From positions 1 to 5,780 of the forward strand of contig JAFLJX010000255.1 in assembly GCA_022712785.1 (NCBI GenBank): a stretch of 5,780 bases of DNA. The letters are read 5' to 3'. Of this stretch, positions 1 through 5,780 are shown in pieces (position 1 is the stretch's first letter; every line of letters begins with the position of its first letter). This DNA is from Mycoplasmatota bacterium (lineage in GTDB: Bacteria > Bacillota_I > Bacilli_A > Izemoplasmatales > Izemoplasmataceae). The position numbers were made by a program, and so were the translations under genes. The notes below the pieces were generated by a model. That model did no database searches. It was not told the origin of the DNA and saw only the letters and a program-made list of their open reading frames with translations.

Positions 1-400
1 AGATGAAGAAACGGATTTTCTCAAAAACACATATAAACTTATTACTCATATATCTGAAATAAAACATTTAAAAATCGGAGAAAAAGTTGGCTATGGAGCT
101 ACATATACAGCTACAAAAGATGAAATAATTGGAGTTCTTCCAATTGGATACGCTGATGGATTTATAAGAAAAAATAGGGATTCATTTGTTGAAATAAATA
201 AAAAAAAATATTCGATTATTGGAACAATATGCATGGATCAGATGTTCATAAAAATTGATGAGAGCATTGAAAAGGAACATGAAGTAGTAATGTTTGGTAA
301 TATTATATCAATTGATGATGTAGCTGCTAGATTAGGCACAATTAACTATGAAGTTATTTGTCAAATTAGTTATAGAGTTCCAAAAATTTATGTAAAATAG
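1..400 (+). CDS. alr: Alanine racemase, C-terminal part (5' end outside window)
   Basis: This is the last 132 codons (first full codon at base 2, TAG stop at 398-400) of a PLP-dependent alanine racemase, which interconverts L- and D-alanine in the cytoplasm and supplies D-Ala for peptidoglycan and teichoic acid D-alanylation. The fragment is the C-terminal beta domain. It shows the GEKVGYGATYTA block, whose first Tyr (bases 92-94) matches the catalytic base Tyr265 of the Geobacillus stearothermophilus enzyme. Next come LPIGYADGF, then GTICMDQ with the conserved Cys-Met-Asp of the active-site entrance, then ISIDDVA and the family-ending TINYEVICQISYRVPKIY. The usual length is about 370-390 residues, so roughly the N-terminal two thirds, including the PLP-binding lysine, lie upstream. 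The ending is intact. Only 14 bases separate it from arcA and no terminator is visible between them, so cotranscription is likely. Family assignment is near certain; whether this is the only or the biosynthetic copy cannot be told here. Confidence 0.96.
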   Translation, partial: DEETDFLKNTYKLITHISEIKHLKIGEKVGYGATYTATKDEIIGVLPIGYADGFIRKNRDSFVEINKKKYSIIGTICMDQMFIKIDESIEKEHEVVMFGNIISIDDVAARLGTINYEVICQISYRVPKIYVK

Positions 401-410
401 AAAGAGTGAT
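401..410 (+). promoter_or_regulatory. Ribosome binding site of arcA (decides the start)
   Basis: AAAGAGTGAT matches the anti-Shine-Dalgarno complement AAAGGAGGTGAT with two bases missing. Its AAAGAG core (401-406) ends 8 bases before ATG 415, which is normal spacing. An alternative GTG start at 406 would lie inside this site and have nothing convincing upstream, because alr ends at 400. This favours ATG 415. Confidence 0.75.
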
Positions 411-414
411 TTTT

Positions 415-1629
415 ATGAAAGTAAATGTATTTTCTGAAATAGGAAAATTAAATTCAGTTTTACTACATAGGCCAGGTAAAGAACTAGAAAATTTAACTCC
501 TGATTTATTAGAAAGGCTGCTTTTTGATGATATTCCTTATCTTAAAGTTGCTCAAGAGGAGCACGATGCTTTTGCAGATGTTTTAAGAAACAATGGGGTT
601 GAAGTTTTATACATCAAAGATATGGTTGTAGAAGCATTAAAGAACCATCCTGAAGAAATAAATAACTTCATTTCGCTATTTGTTGAAGAGTCACGTATTC
701 TATCTAAATCGGTAAAGAATGCTATTTATGACTTTCTTGGTAAATTAGGTTTTGAAGATCTTGTTGATAAAATGATTGTTGGTATTAGGTCATATGAAGT
801 AACAGGCAAAAATAAAGAATCTATTATGGATATGTTGGAGGATGAGTATCCTTTTTATACTGATCCAATGCCAAATATTTTGTTTCAAAGAGACCCTTTT
901 TCGAGTATAGGTAACGGTGTTGCTATAAACAATATGTATACTGATGCTAGACAAAGAGAAACCATTCTTAGTGAGTTCATGTTCAAATTCCATCCAAAGT
1001 TTGAAAATGAAGAAATACCTTTCTATATAAATAGAAATAATGCTTATAATAGTGAAGGCGGGGACTTTTTGGTTTTAGATAAGAATACTCTTGCTATAGG
1101 TATTTCAAAAAGAACTGACCCAAGATCTATTGAAAAATTAGCGAAAAGGTTGTTTAAAGATCATTCATCCTTCAAAACAATACTTGCGTTTAATATTCCA
1201 AAAACGAGAGCATTCATGCATCTAGATACAGTTTTTACGCAAATAGATTATGGTATGTTCACAATTCACCCTGGAGTTATGAGAGATTTAACAGTGTTTG
1301 AGTTAACTAATAATGATGGTGAGGTTAAGGTATTAAAAGTGGTTACATCACTTGAAAATATATTAGAAAAACATTTAAAACGTCCAATTAAACTAATTAA
1401 CTGTGGTGGTGAAGATACTATCACAAGTGGACGTGAACAATGGAATGACGGAGCAAATACATTGGCAATTGCCCCAGGTAAAGTTATAGTATATTCAAGA
1501 AACCATGTAACTAACAAGATATTAAGAGAAGCTGGAGTTTCAGTACTTGAAATTCCATCTAGTGAATTATCTAGAGGACGTGGTGGACCAAGATGTATGA
1601 GTATGCCATTAGATAGAGAAGATATATAA
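415..1629 (+). CDS. arcA: Arginine deiminase
   Basis: A cytoplasmic enzyme that hydrolyses L-arginine to L-citrulline and ammonia, the first step of the arginine deiminase pathway. The protein is 404 residues from ATG 415, within the usual range of about 400-415. The N-terminus (VNVFSEIGKLNSVLLHRPGKE) is typical of the family. The guanidinium-modifying catalytic set is complete: Asp160 in FQRDPFSS, Glu214 in EGGD, His269 and Asp271 in FMHLDTVFTQ, and the nucleophile Cys394 in RCMSMPL near the C-terminus. The GGEDTITSGREQWNDGAN block precedes the last strand. The first motif has Gln where many family members have Thr (FTRDP), a mild variation. A GTG-initiated form from 406 would add three residues (MIF), but the ribosome binding site argues for 415. 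It lies second in an apparent alr-arcA-arcB-arcC unit, 16 bases before arcB. Agmatine deiminase and other amidinotransferase-fold relatives are excluded by the full-length match and the arcBC neighbours. Confidence 0.97.
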   Translation: MKVNVFSEIGKLNSVLLHRPGKELENLTPDLLERLLFDDIPYLKVAQEEHDAFADVLRNNGVEVLYIKDMVVEALKNHPEEINNFISLFVEESRILSKSVKNAIYDFLGKLGFEDLVDKMIVGIRSYEVTGKNKESIMDMLEDEYPFYTDPMPNILFQRDPFSSIGNGVAINNMYTDARQRETILSEFMFKFHPKFENEEIPFYINRNNAYNSEGGDFLVLDKNTLAIGISKRTDPRSIEKLAKRLFKDHSSFKTILAFNIPKTRAFMHLDTVFTQIDYGMFTIHPGVMRDLTVFELTNNDGEVKVLKVVTSLENILEKHLKRPIKLINCGGEDTITSGREQWNDGANTLAIAPGKVIVYSRNHVTNKILREAGVSVLEIPSSELSRGRGGPRCMSMPLDREDI

Positions 1630-1634
1630 TATAT

Positions 1635-1640
1635 AGGAGG
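1635..1640 (+). promoter_or_regulatory. Ribosome binding site of arcB
   Basis: A perfect AGGAGG ends 5 bases before ATG 1646. It is the strongest ribosome binding site in the window and fixes the arcB start. Confidence 0.85.
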
Positions 1641-1645
1641 AAATT

Positions 1646-2665
1646 ATGGATTTAAAAAACAGAAGTTTTATAACATTATTAGATTTTACGCCTGAAGAAA
1701 TCAACTATTTAATTGTATTGTCTTCACGCCTAAAAAGTGAAAAGTATGAGGGTATTCCTCATAGACATTTAGAGGGTAAAAATATTGTATTATTGTTCCA
1801 AAAAGATTCTACAAGAACTCGCTGTGCTTTTGAAGTTGGAGCACTTGATTTAGGTATGGGAGTAACTTTTTTAGGACCTAGCGGGTCGCAAATGAACAAA
1901 AAAGAATCAGTGAAAGATACTGCTAGAGTATTAGGTAGAATGTATGATGGAATAGAGTTCAGAGGATACAAACAAGCAGATGTTGATGCTCTTGCAAAAA
2001 ATTCAGGAGTTCCTGTTTGGAATGGACTAACTGACATTTATCATCCAACACAAATTCTCGCGGATTTTTTAACCATTAAAGAGTTGTACGGTTATCTTAA
2101 AGGAATTAACTTTACTTATGTAGGAGATTCTAGAAATAACATGGGTAACAGTTTAATGATAGGTTCAGCTAAAATGGGTCTAAACTTTACTGGTGTTGCT
2201 CCGAAAGATTTATGGCCAGACCAAGAATTAATAAATACATGTTTAGAAATCGCAAAAGAAACAGGAGCAACAATAAACTTTACTGAAGATAAGATGGCAG
2301 GAACAAAAGAAGCAGATGTTATATATACAGATGTATGGGTTTCAATGGGTGAACCAAAAGAAGTTTGGGATGATAGATTAGCGCTTTTAAGTCCATATCA
2401 AGTTGATATGGAGATGATTAAAAATGCAAAATCAACGGTAGCATTTTTACATTGTTTACCTGCATTTCATGATAAAGATACTGATGTTGGAAGACAAATT
2501 TCAGCTGAGTATGGTGAGAAATATCCAAAAGTTAAAAATGGTGAAATGGAAGTTACTGATGAAGTGATTGAATCAAATAAAAGTTTTGTCTTCCAAGAAG
2601 CTGAAAACAGAATGCACACAATAAAAGCAGTAATGCTAGCAACGATGGGAGAAAATTATGAGTAG
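1646..2665 (+). CDS. arcB: Ornithine carbamoyltransferase, catabolic
   Basis: A cytoplasmic transcarbamylase. In this operon it should run in the catabolic direction, splitting citrulline with phosphate into ornithine and carbamoyl phosphate. At 339 residues it has the length usual for catabolic enzymes. The carbamoyl-phosphate site is visible as S55-T-R-T-R59 within the FQKDSTRTRCAFEVGALDLG context, and as H133-P-T-Q136. The GDSRNNMGNS segment opens the second domain. D229 and the S233-M-G loop (DVWVSMGE) match the ornithine-binding loop, and H269-C-L-P272 followed by AFHD carries the catalytic Cys. No motif is lost. Anabolic ArgF has the same motifs, so the catabolic call rests on the position between arcA and arcC. 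Putrescine carbamoyltransferase is unlikely because the partner is an arginine deiminase and the SMG loop is kept. Its last 8 bases overlap arcC. Confidence 0.96.
   Translation: MDLKNRSFITLLDFTPEEINYLIVLSSRLKSEKYEGIPHRHLEGKNIVLLFQKDSTRTRCAFEVGALDLGMGVTFLGPSGSQMNKKESVKDTARVLGRMYDGIEFRGYKQADVDALAKNSGVPVWNGLTDIYHPTQILADFLTIKELYGYLKGINFTYVGDSRNNMGNSLMIGSAKMGLNFTGVAPKDLWPDQELINTCLEIAKETGATINFTEDKMAGTKEADVIYTDVWVSMGEPKEVWDDRLALLSPYQVDMEMIKNAKSTVAFLHCLPAFHDKDTDVGRQISAEYGEKYPKVKNGEMEVTDEVIESNKSFVFQEAENRMHTIKAVMLATMGENYE
2647..2651 (+). promoter_or_regulatory. Ribosome binding site of arcC, inside arcB
   Basis: GGGAG lies 6 bases before ATG 2658, within the arcB coding sequence. Together with the 8-base overlap of the two reading frames it supports translational coupling of arcC to arcB. 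Confidence 0.6.
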
Positions 2666-3572
2666 AATAGTAGTAAGTTTAGGTGGAAACGCACTTGGGA
2701 ACAATCCTCAAGAGCAAAAAGAATTATTAAAACAAGTAGCTACACCAATAGTAGAATTGATTAAAGAAGGACACGAAGTTGTTATAGCACACGGTAACGG
2801 ACCACAAGTGGGAATGATTAACTTATCGTTTTCAGAGTCAAACTCAACACCTGAGATGCCTTTTCCTGAATGTGGGGCAATGAGCCAAGGCTATATTGGA
2901 TATCACTTACAAAACGCTATAGGTAATGAATTAGCGGCTCTAAACATTGATAAATCGATTGCATCTATTGTTACTCAAGTGATTGTAGATGAAAACGACC
3001 CTGCATTTAATAGACCTACGAAACCAATCGGAAGTTTCTATTCAAAAGAAGATGCTGATAAATTATCTGAAAAAATGGGATACAGAATGATTGAAGATTC
3101 AGGAAGAGGTTATAGAAGAGTAGTTCCTAGTCCACTTCCAATAGATGTTAAGGAAAAAGCCATTATTAAATCTTTATTAGAAGCAAAACATATAGTTATC
3201 ACAGTCGGTGGAGGTGGGATTCCAGTAGTAGTAAAAGGGAATACGCTTGTAGGTGTCGCTGCTGTTATTGATAAAGACAATGCATCCGCTAAATTAGCGG
3301 AATTAATAGATGCTGACATGTTAGTAATATTGACAGCTGTTGATAATGTATATATCAATTTTGGGAAACCAAATTCAGAAGCCTTAGGCAATGTTTCAAT
3401 AGAAAGATTAGAAGAGTTGATTGCAGAAAAACACTTTGCTGAAGGTTCTATGTTACCAAAAATAAATGCAACTATGGCATTTGCTAAAAACAATAAAATT
3501 TCAGTTATTGCCTCATTAAACAATGCTAAAGAAGCATTTAAGTTAAAAGCTGGAACCATTATAAAAGGTTAA
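2658..3572 (+). CDS. arcC: Carbamate kinase
   Basis: A cytoplasmic amino-acid-kinase-fold enzyme that transfers the phosphate of carbamoyl phosphate to ADP, giving ATP plus carbamate (which decays to ammonia and CO2). It is the energy-yielding last step of the pathway. It has 304 residues, against about 310 for the family. Visible motifs in order are the N-terminal phosphate loop SLGGNALG (7-14), HGNGPQVG (45-52), PECGAMSQGYIGY (70-82), PTKPIGSFY with Lys122, the glycine-rich GGGGIPVV (184-191), VIDKDNAS with Asp205-Lys206-Asp207, LTAVDNVYINFGKP (225-238), and GSMLPKI with Lys268. Lys122, Lys206 and Lys268 correspond to the active-site lysines known in the Enterococcus enzyme. Translation starts 8 bases inside arcB. 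The stop is doubled (TAA TAA, 3570-3575) and a terminator follows 8 bases after the first stop. Nothing is missing or odd. Confidence 0.97.
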   Translation: MSRIVVSLGGNALGNNPQEQKELLKQVATPIVELIKEGHEVVIAHGNGPQVGMINLSFSESNSTPEMPFPECGAMSQGYIGYHLQNAIGNELAALNIDKSIASIVTQVIVDENDPAFNRPTKPIGSFYSKEDADKLSEKMGYRMIEDSGRGYRRVVPSPLPIDVKEKAIIKSLLEAKHIVITVGGGGIPVVVKGNTLVGVAAVIDKDNASAKLAELIDADMLVILTAVDNVYINFGKPNSEALGNVSIERLEELIAEKHFAEGSMLPKINATMAFAKNNKISVIASLNNAKEAFKLKAGTIIKG

Positions 3573-3580
3573 TAAAGTTA

Positions 3581-3607
3581 AAAATCCACCAAACGGTGGA
3601 TTTTTTT
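3581..3607 (+). terminator. Rho-independent terminator after arcC
   Basis: A perfect 10-bp stem is formed by AAAATCCACC (3581-3590) and GGTGGATTTT (3595-3604), closed by the loop AAAC. The T-run continues to 3607. It sits 8 bases after the arcC stop, so it ends the alr/arc transcript. The reverse strand also gives a T-run of about five after the stem, so weak two-way action is possible. Confidence 0.93.
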
Positions 3608-3646
3608 AACAATATGTTCAAATAAATAGTGGAATTAAGCTATATT

Positions 3647-3655
3647 TGTTATAAT
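3647..3655 (+). promoter_or_regulatory. Extended -10 promoter of the LTA-synthase-like gene
   Basis: TGTTATAAT is a perfect extended -10 element (TG, one base, TATAAT at 3650-3655). It lies in the 127-base gap between arcC and the next gene, downstream of the terminator. No good -35 hexamer is seen at 16-18 bases (the best position, 3627-3632, reads TAGTGG), which fits an extended -10 promoter. Transcription would begin near 3661-3663, leaving a leader of about 38 bases. Confidence 0.75.
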
Positions 3656-3666
3656 GTAGATACATT
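3653..3666. promoter_or_regulatory. Candidate operator palindrome over the promoter start site
   Basis: AATGTA-GA-TACATT is a 14-base inverted repeat with perfect 6-base arms and a 2-base centre. It overlaps the last bases of the -10 box and the predicted transcription start. A dyad here is where a repressor would block RNA polymerase. I cannot name a regulator, and in such AT-rich DNA a chance dyad is possible. Confidence 0.35.
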
Positions 3667-3686
3667 TACACATATTTAGATATCAT

Positions 3687-3691
3687 AGGGG
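3687..3691 (+). promoter_or_regulatory. Ribosome binding site of the LTA-synthase-like gene
   Basis: AGGGG ends 8 bases before ATG 3700, supporting that start. A GATGG lies between the site and the start codon. Its ATG at 3692 is out of frame with the gene, so it is not an alternative start. Confidence 0.65.
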
Positions 3692-3699
3692 ATGGAATA

Positions 3700-5676
3700 A
3701 TGAAATTGTCACAAAGAAAGATTAATAGATTTATGATGTGGGGACTAGGGATGCTACTATTAGTTCGTTTAGTGTTCTTCCTTCCTGATAATACAAATGA
3801 CGTAGTTGAAAGAATATTAATATGGCTAATTTTTGCACTTTCATTAGCTTTTTTAGGATGCATAATGTATAAAGATAGAAAAAAAATAAATAAATATTTA
3901 ACCCTCTATAAAGATAAAACATATTTATTTGGTCTTGTTTTTCTACTTGAAATTGGACTTCTAATAAAAAATGGGTTAGGGTTCAATCAATTATATATAT
4001 TTGCTATTACATTTATGGCATTGATTGTAGTTTTATTTTCATTAATACTACCTAAAAAAGTTAGTAAAATATTTGATATTTCATTCATTGTTATATATAC
4101 AATATACGTCTTTGGACAAGACTATTATTATAGAATATTTGGTGATTTCTTTAGCTTTAAAGAATATGGGACTATTAAAGAGGGTTTACAGTTCTCTGAT
4201 GGCATGTATGAATTTAGTATTTTGCATGTGTACATAGTTGTTATTGGCTTAATGATAATGTTTTTCTACATTTCAGAAAAGAACACTTCACATATAAAAT
4301 TATCTCTTAGAGCCATTAAGAGTATGGTTATTTATCCCCTTATACTATTATTCTTAGTTAATATTAATGCTCAGTTTCCTGTTAACTTAGCTAGACTACA
4401 TTTAAGTGATCACTATTTATATACATCAGTATTTTCAAAAGAGAAATTTGTTTCAAGATATGGTGCAGTTAATCTTTTGTTTAAAGATGGATTAGAGACC
4501 ATAACACCTAACTTTTCAACTAAGAGAGATATAGAATATATTGATGAATTCTTTAATAATAATGTTAAATTGCATTCTGACAATGAATATACAAGCGTAT
4601 TTGAAGGAATGAATTTAATATTTATAATTGGAGAGAGTTTTGATAGTATAGTTGTAGATGAAGTTTTAACCCCAAATATATATAAACTTAAAAATGAGGG
4701 GATAGACTTAACGAACCACTATACACCAGTTTTCCCACGTACTACTTGTGATTCAGAAATCATCTTTAATACTTCAATAATACCATCTATTCAAGATGGT
4801 CCTACATGTTATACTTATAATAGTAATTCATATTCTAGTTCCCTAGCTGAACTATTTAATAATGAAGGCTACAAAACAACTGGATTTCATAGTAATTATA
4901 AAGAATTCTACACAAGAGATATTGTTTATGATGGACTCCAATATGATAACTTTTATGGACAGCACGAACTATATTTAGATGAGATAGAAAAAAGATTTGA
5001 TTCAACATTTTTCGAAAAAACTATAGATTATTCCATTAGTGAAGACAAGCCTTTTTTTAGTATGTTATTAACACTATCAGGACACTCACCTTATGACGCT
5101 TCTAATATTGCTGCAGAGGCACATTATGGTGAAGTTGATGCATATTATGGTGATAGTGTACCTGAATCAATCAAGTATTATATTGCTTCTCAAATGGAAA
5201 CAGAAGTAATGGTTGGAGAGTTATTTGAGTACTTAGAAGATATGGGAATGTTAGATAATACTGTTATAGTATTAACTAATGATCATTACCCATATGCTCT
5301 TGATCAAGAAGATTATGAATCATACAAAAACATTGAAGAAGATTTTGATAAGAATGAAGGAGTAATGTACATTTGGGGAAATAATATTGAACACAAAGAA
5401 GTAACTAAACTTACAAGTTCATTTGATTTCTTACCTACTATGCTAAATATGTTTGGACTTGTTGGAGACTATTCTAATTATGTAGGAAATGATATATTTT
5501 CTGATGAAAATGATCCAATAGTATATTTTAAGGATTATTCAATTTATGATGGTGAAGCTCTGTATGAATTATCAAGTGAAGATATACCATCGAATCCAGA
5601 TATAATATGGATAGCTACTGATTACTACGAGATAAGCAGAAAAATATTGAAGGTAAATTATTTTAAGAAAGAGTAA
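3700..5676 (+). CDS. LTA synthase family membrane protein (sulfatase-fold phosphoglycerol transferase)
   Basis: A 658-residue protein (S. aureus LtaS has 646) with a polytopic N-terminus and a C-terminal extracellular sulfatase-fold domain. Family members move glycerol-phosphate from phosphatidylglycerol to a growing lipoteichoic acid chain or its glycolipid anchor. Hydrophobic segments lie near residues 11-29, 38-57, 74-90, 98-117, 124-139, 172-192 and 208-224, so up to seven against five in LtaS. The YYYRIFGDF motif (142-150) matches the conserved YRFFxDF region. The enzymatic domain starts at about residue 305: Glu312 in IIGESFDS (metal), Thr349 in RTTCDSE (matching nucleophile Thr300 of LtaS), His397 in GFHSN, Arg406 in FYTRD (glycerol-phosphate contact), His462 in SGHSPYD, and Asp528-His529 in LTNDHYPYA (metal). 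The Trp next to the substrate Arg in LtaS is Tyr404 here. The gene has its own promoter and terminator. It could be a true LtaS, a primase-type LtaP, or a relative with another acceptor; family is certain, exact substrate is not. Confidence 0.9.
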   Translation: MKLSQRKINRFMMWGLGMLLLVRLVFFLPDNTNDVVERILIWLIFALSLAFLGCIMYKDRKKINKYLTLYKDKTYLFGLVFLLEIGLLIKNGLGFNQLYIFAITFMALIVVLFSLILPKKVSKIFDISFIVIYTIYVFGQDYYYRIFGDFFSFKEYGTIKEGLQFSDGMYEFSILHVYIVVIGLMIMFFYISEKNTSHIKLSLRAIKSMVIYPLILLFLVNINAQFPVNLARLHLSDHYLYTSVFSKEKFVSRYGAVNLLFKDGLETITPNFSTKRDIEYIDEFFNNNVKLHSDNEYTSVFEGMNLIFIIGESFDSIVVDEVLTPNIYKLKNEGIDLTNHYTPVFPRTTCDSEIIFNTSIIPSIQDGPTCYTYNSNSYSSSLAELFNNEGYKTTGFHSNYKEFYTRDIVYDGLQYDNFYGQHELYLDEIEKRFDSTFFEKTIDYSISEDKPFFSMLLTLSGHSPYDASNIAAEAHYGEVDAYYGDSVPESIKYYIASQMETEVMVGELFEYLEDMGMLDNTVIVLTNDHYPYALDQEDYESYKNIEEDFDKNEGVMYIWGNNIEHKEVTKLTSSFDFLPTMLNMFGLVGDYSNYVGNDIFSDENDPIVYFKDYSIYDGEALYELSSEDIPSNPDIIWIATDYYEISRKILKVNYFKKE

Positions 5677-5707
5677 ATAAAAAATAAGGAATTTATTGAA
5701 GGCACTG

Positions 5708-5738
5708 AAAAAGTCTATGAGAAAATCATAGGCTTTTT
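5708..5738 (+). terminator. Rho-independent terminator after the LTA-synthase-like gene
   Basis: AAAAAGTCTATGA (5708-5720) and TCATAGGCTTTTT (5726-5738) form a 13-bp stem with one G-U pair, a GAAAA loop and a T5 tail within the stem base. It lies 31 bases after the TAA stop. The A5/T5 symmetry means it could also terminate a convergent transcript from the right. Confidence 0.88.
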
Positions 5739-5750
5739 GTATACTCTAAA

Positions 5751-5778
5751 AAAGTTATACACATTTGGGGATAACTTT
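5751..5778. repeat. Imperfect 28-base palindrome with two facing DnaA-box-like 9-mers
   Basis: Perfect 8-base outer arms AAAGTTAT (5751-5758) and ATAACTTT (5771-5778) flank a partly symmetrical core; 11 of 14 positions pair. The left half contains TTATACACA (5755-5763). The right half, read on the minus strand, contains TTATCCCCA (5766-5774). Each differs by one base from the DnaA-box consensus TTATCCACA. It could be a DnaA site, an operator of the next gene, or in part the ribosome binding site (GGGG at 5767-5770) of a gene starting at the window edge. No coding region is seen in 5677-5780. Confidence 0.45.
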
Positions 5779-5780
5779 AT

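Noticed and set aside
393..398. TAAAAT as a possible -10 box for an arcA promoter at the end of alr
   Set aside because: The -35 position (about 370-375, TTATAG) is poor, and a start near 405 would fall within the ribosome binding site, leaving no usable leader.
1266..1517. An 83-codon minus-strand open frame opposite arcA (and similar short ones at 790-993, 3666-3863 and 3731-3922)
   Set aside because: All lie opposite real genes or their promoter, show no recognisable product, and are expected by chance in AT-rich coding DNA.
1759..2037. A 92-codon minus-strand open frame opposite arcB
   Set aside because: It is antisense to conserved arcB motifs (STRTR, HPTQ region), with no family resemblance or expression signals.
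3110..3559. A 149-codon open frame on the minus strand opposite arcC
   Set aside because: It is antisense to a fully motif-complete carbamate kinase, has no ribosome binding site or recognisable protein pattern, and looks like a shadow of arcC codon bias.
5740..5745. TATACT as a possible -10 box of a gene to the right
   Set aside because: There is no -35-like hexamer at 16-18 bases (that region is the terminator stem and loop) and no proper extended -10 spacing, so support is too weak.
1..5780. CRISPR arrays, insertion sequences, tRNA or rRNA genes, phage or toxin-antitoxin modules
   Set aside because: No regularly spaced direct repeats, transposase motifs, tRNA cloverleaf signals or accessory-type genes were seen. 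The window is nearly filled by five housekeeping or metabolic genes.

Overview
No single striking new system is visible. The window is an AT-rich (roughly two-thirds or more A+T by eye), gene-dense, all-plus-strand segment from a low-GC Gram-positive-type bacterium (Bacillota, or a walled or near-walled relative of the Mollicutes). Three things suggest this: the very low GC, the strong AGGAGG-like ribosome binding sites, and the gene content (alanine racemase, an arginine deiminase operon and an LTA-synthase-type enzyme). Every Trp codon in the complete genes is TGG and no reading frame contains an in-frame TGA, so the Mycoplasma code (TGA=Trp) is neither needed nor supported. I cannot name a genus.

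Layout. Bases 1-400 hold the C-terminal third of an alanine racemase (alr), cut by the window edge. Fourteen bases later comes a complete arginine deiminase pathway in the classical order: arcA (arginine deiminase, 415-1629), arcB (catabolic ornithine carbamoyltransferase, 1646-2665) and arcC (carbamate kinase, 2658-3572). arcB and arcC overlap by 8 bases. A perfect 10-bp hairpin with a T-run (3581-3607) ends the unit. A new transcription unit follows, with an extended -10 promoter at 3647-3655 that overlaps a short palindrome. It carries one gene, a 658-residue polytopic membrane protein with an extracellular sulfatase-fold domain of the lipoteichoic acid synthase family (3700-5676). It ends at a second hairpin terminator (5708-5738). 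The last 40 bases carry an imperfect palindrome made of two DnaA-box-like 9-mers facing each other.

How the genes work together. ArcA converts arginine to citrulline and ammonia. ArcB splits citrulline with phosphate into ornithine and carbamoyl phosphate. ArcC uses carbamoyl phosphate to make ATP from ADP, releasing ammonia and CO2. The set is a complete substrate-level phosphorylation and ammonia-producing route for energy and acid tolerance. No arginine/ornithine antiporter (arcD) or arc regulator lies in the window. Alr makes D-alanine for cell-wall peptidoglycan and for D-alanylation of teichoic acids. The last gene would build, or be related to the enzymes that build, the glycerol-phosphate polymer that such D-alanine decorates, although it is in a separate transcription unit.

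The most useful observations are the tight alr-arcABC linkage, the lack of arcD after arcC, the palindrome across the promoter of the LTA-synthase-like gene, the non-canonical features of that protein, and the palindrome at the right-hand end.
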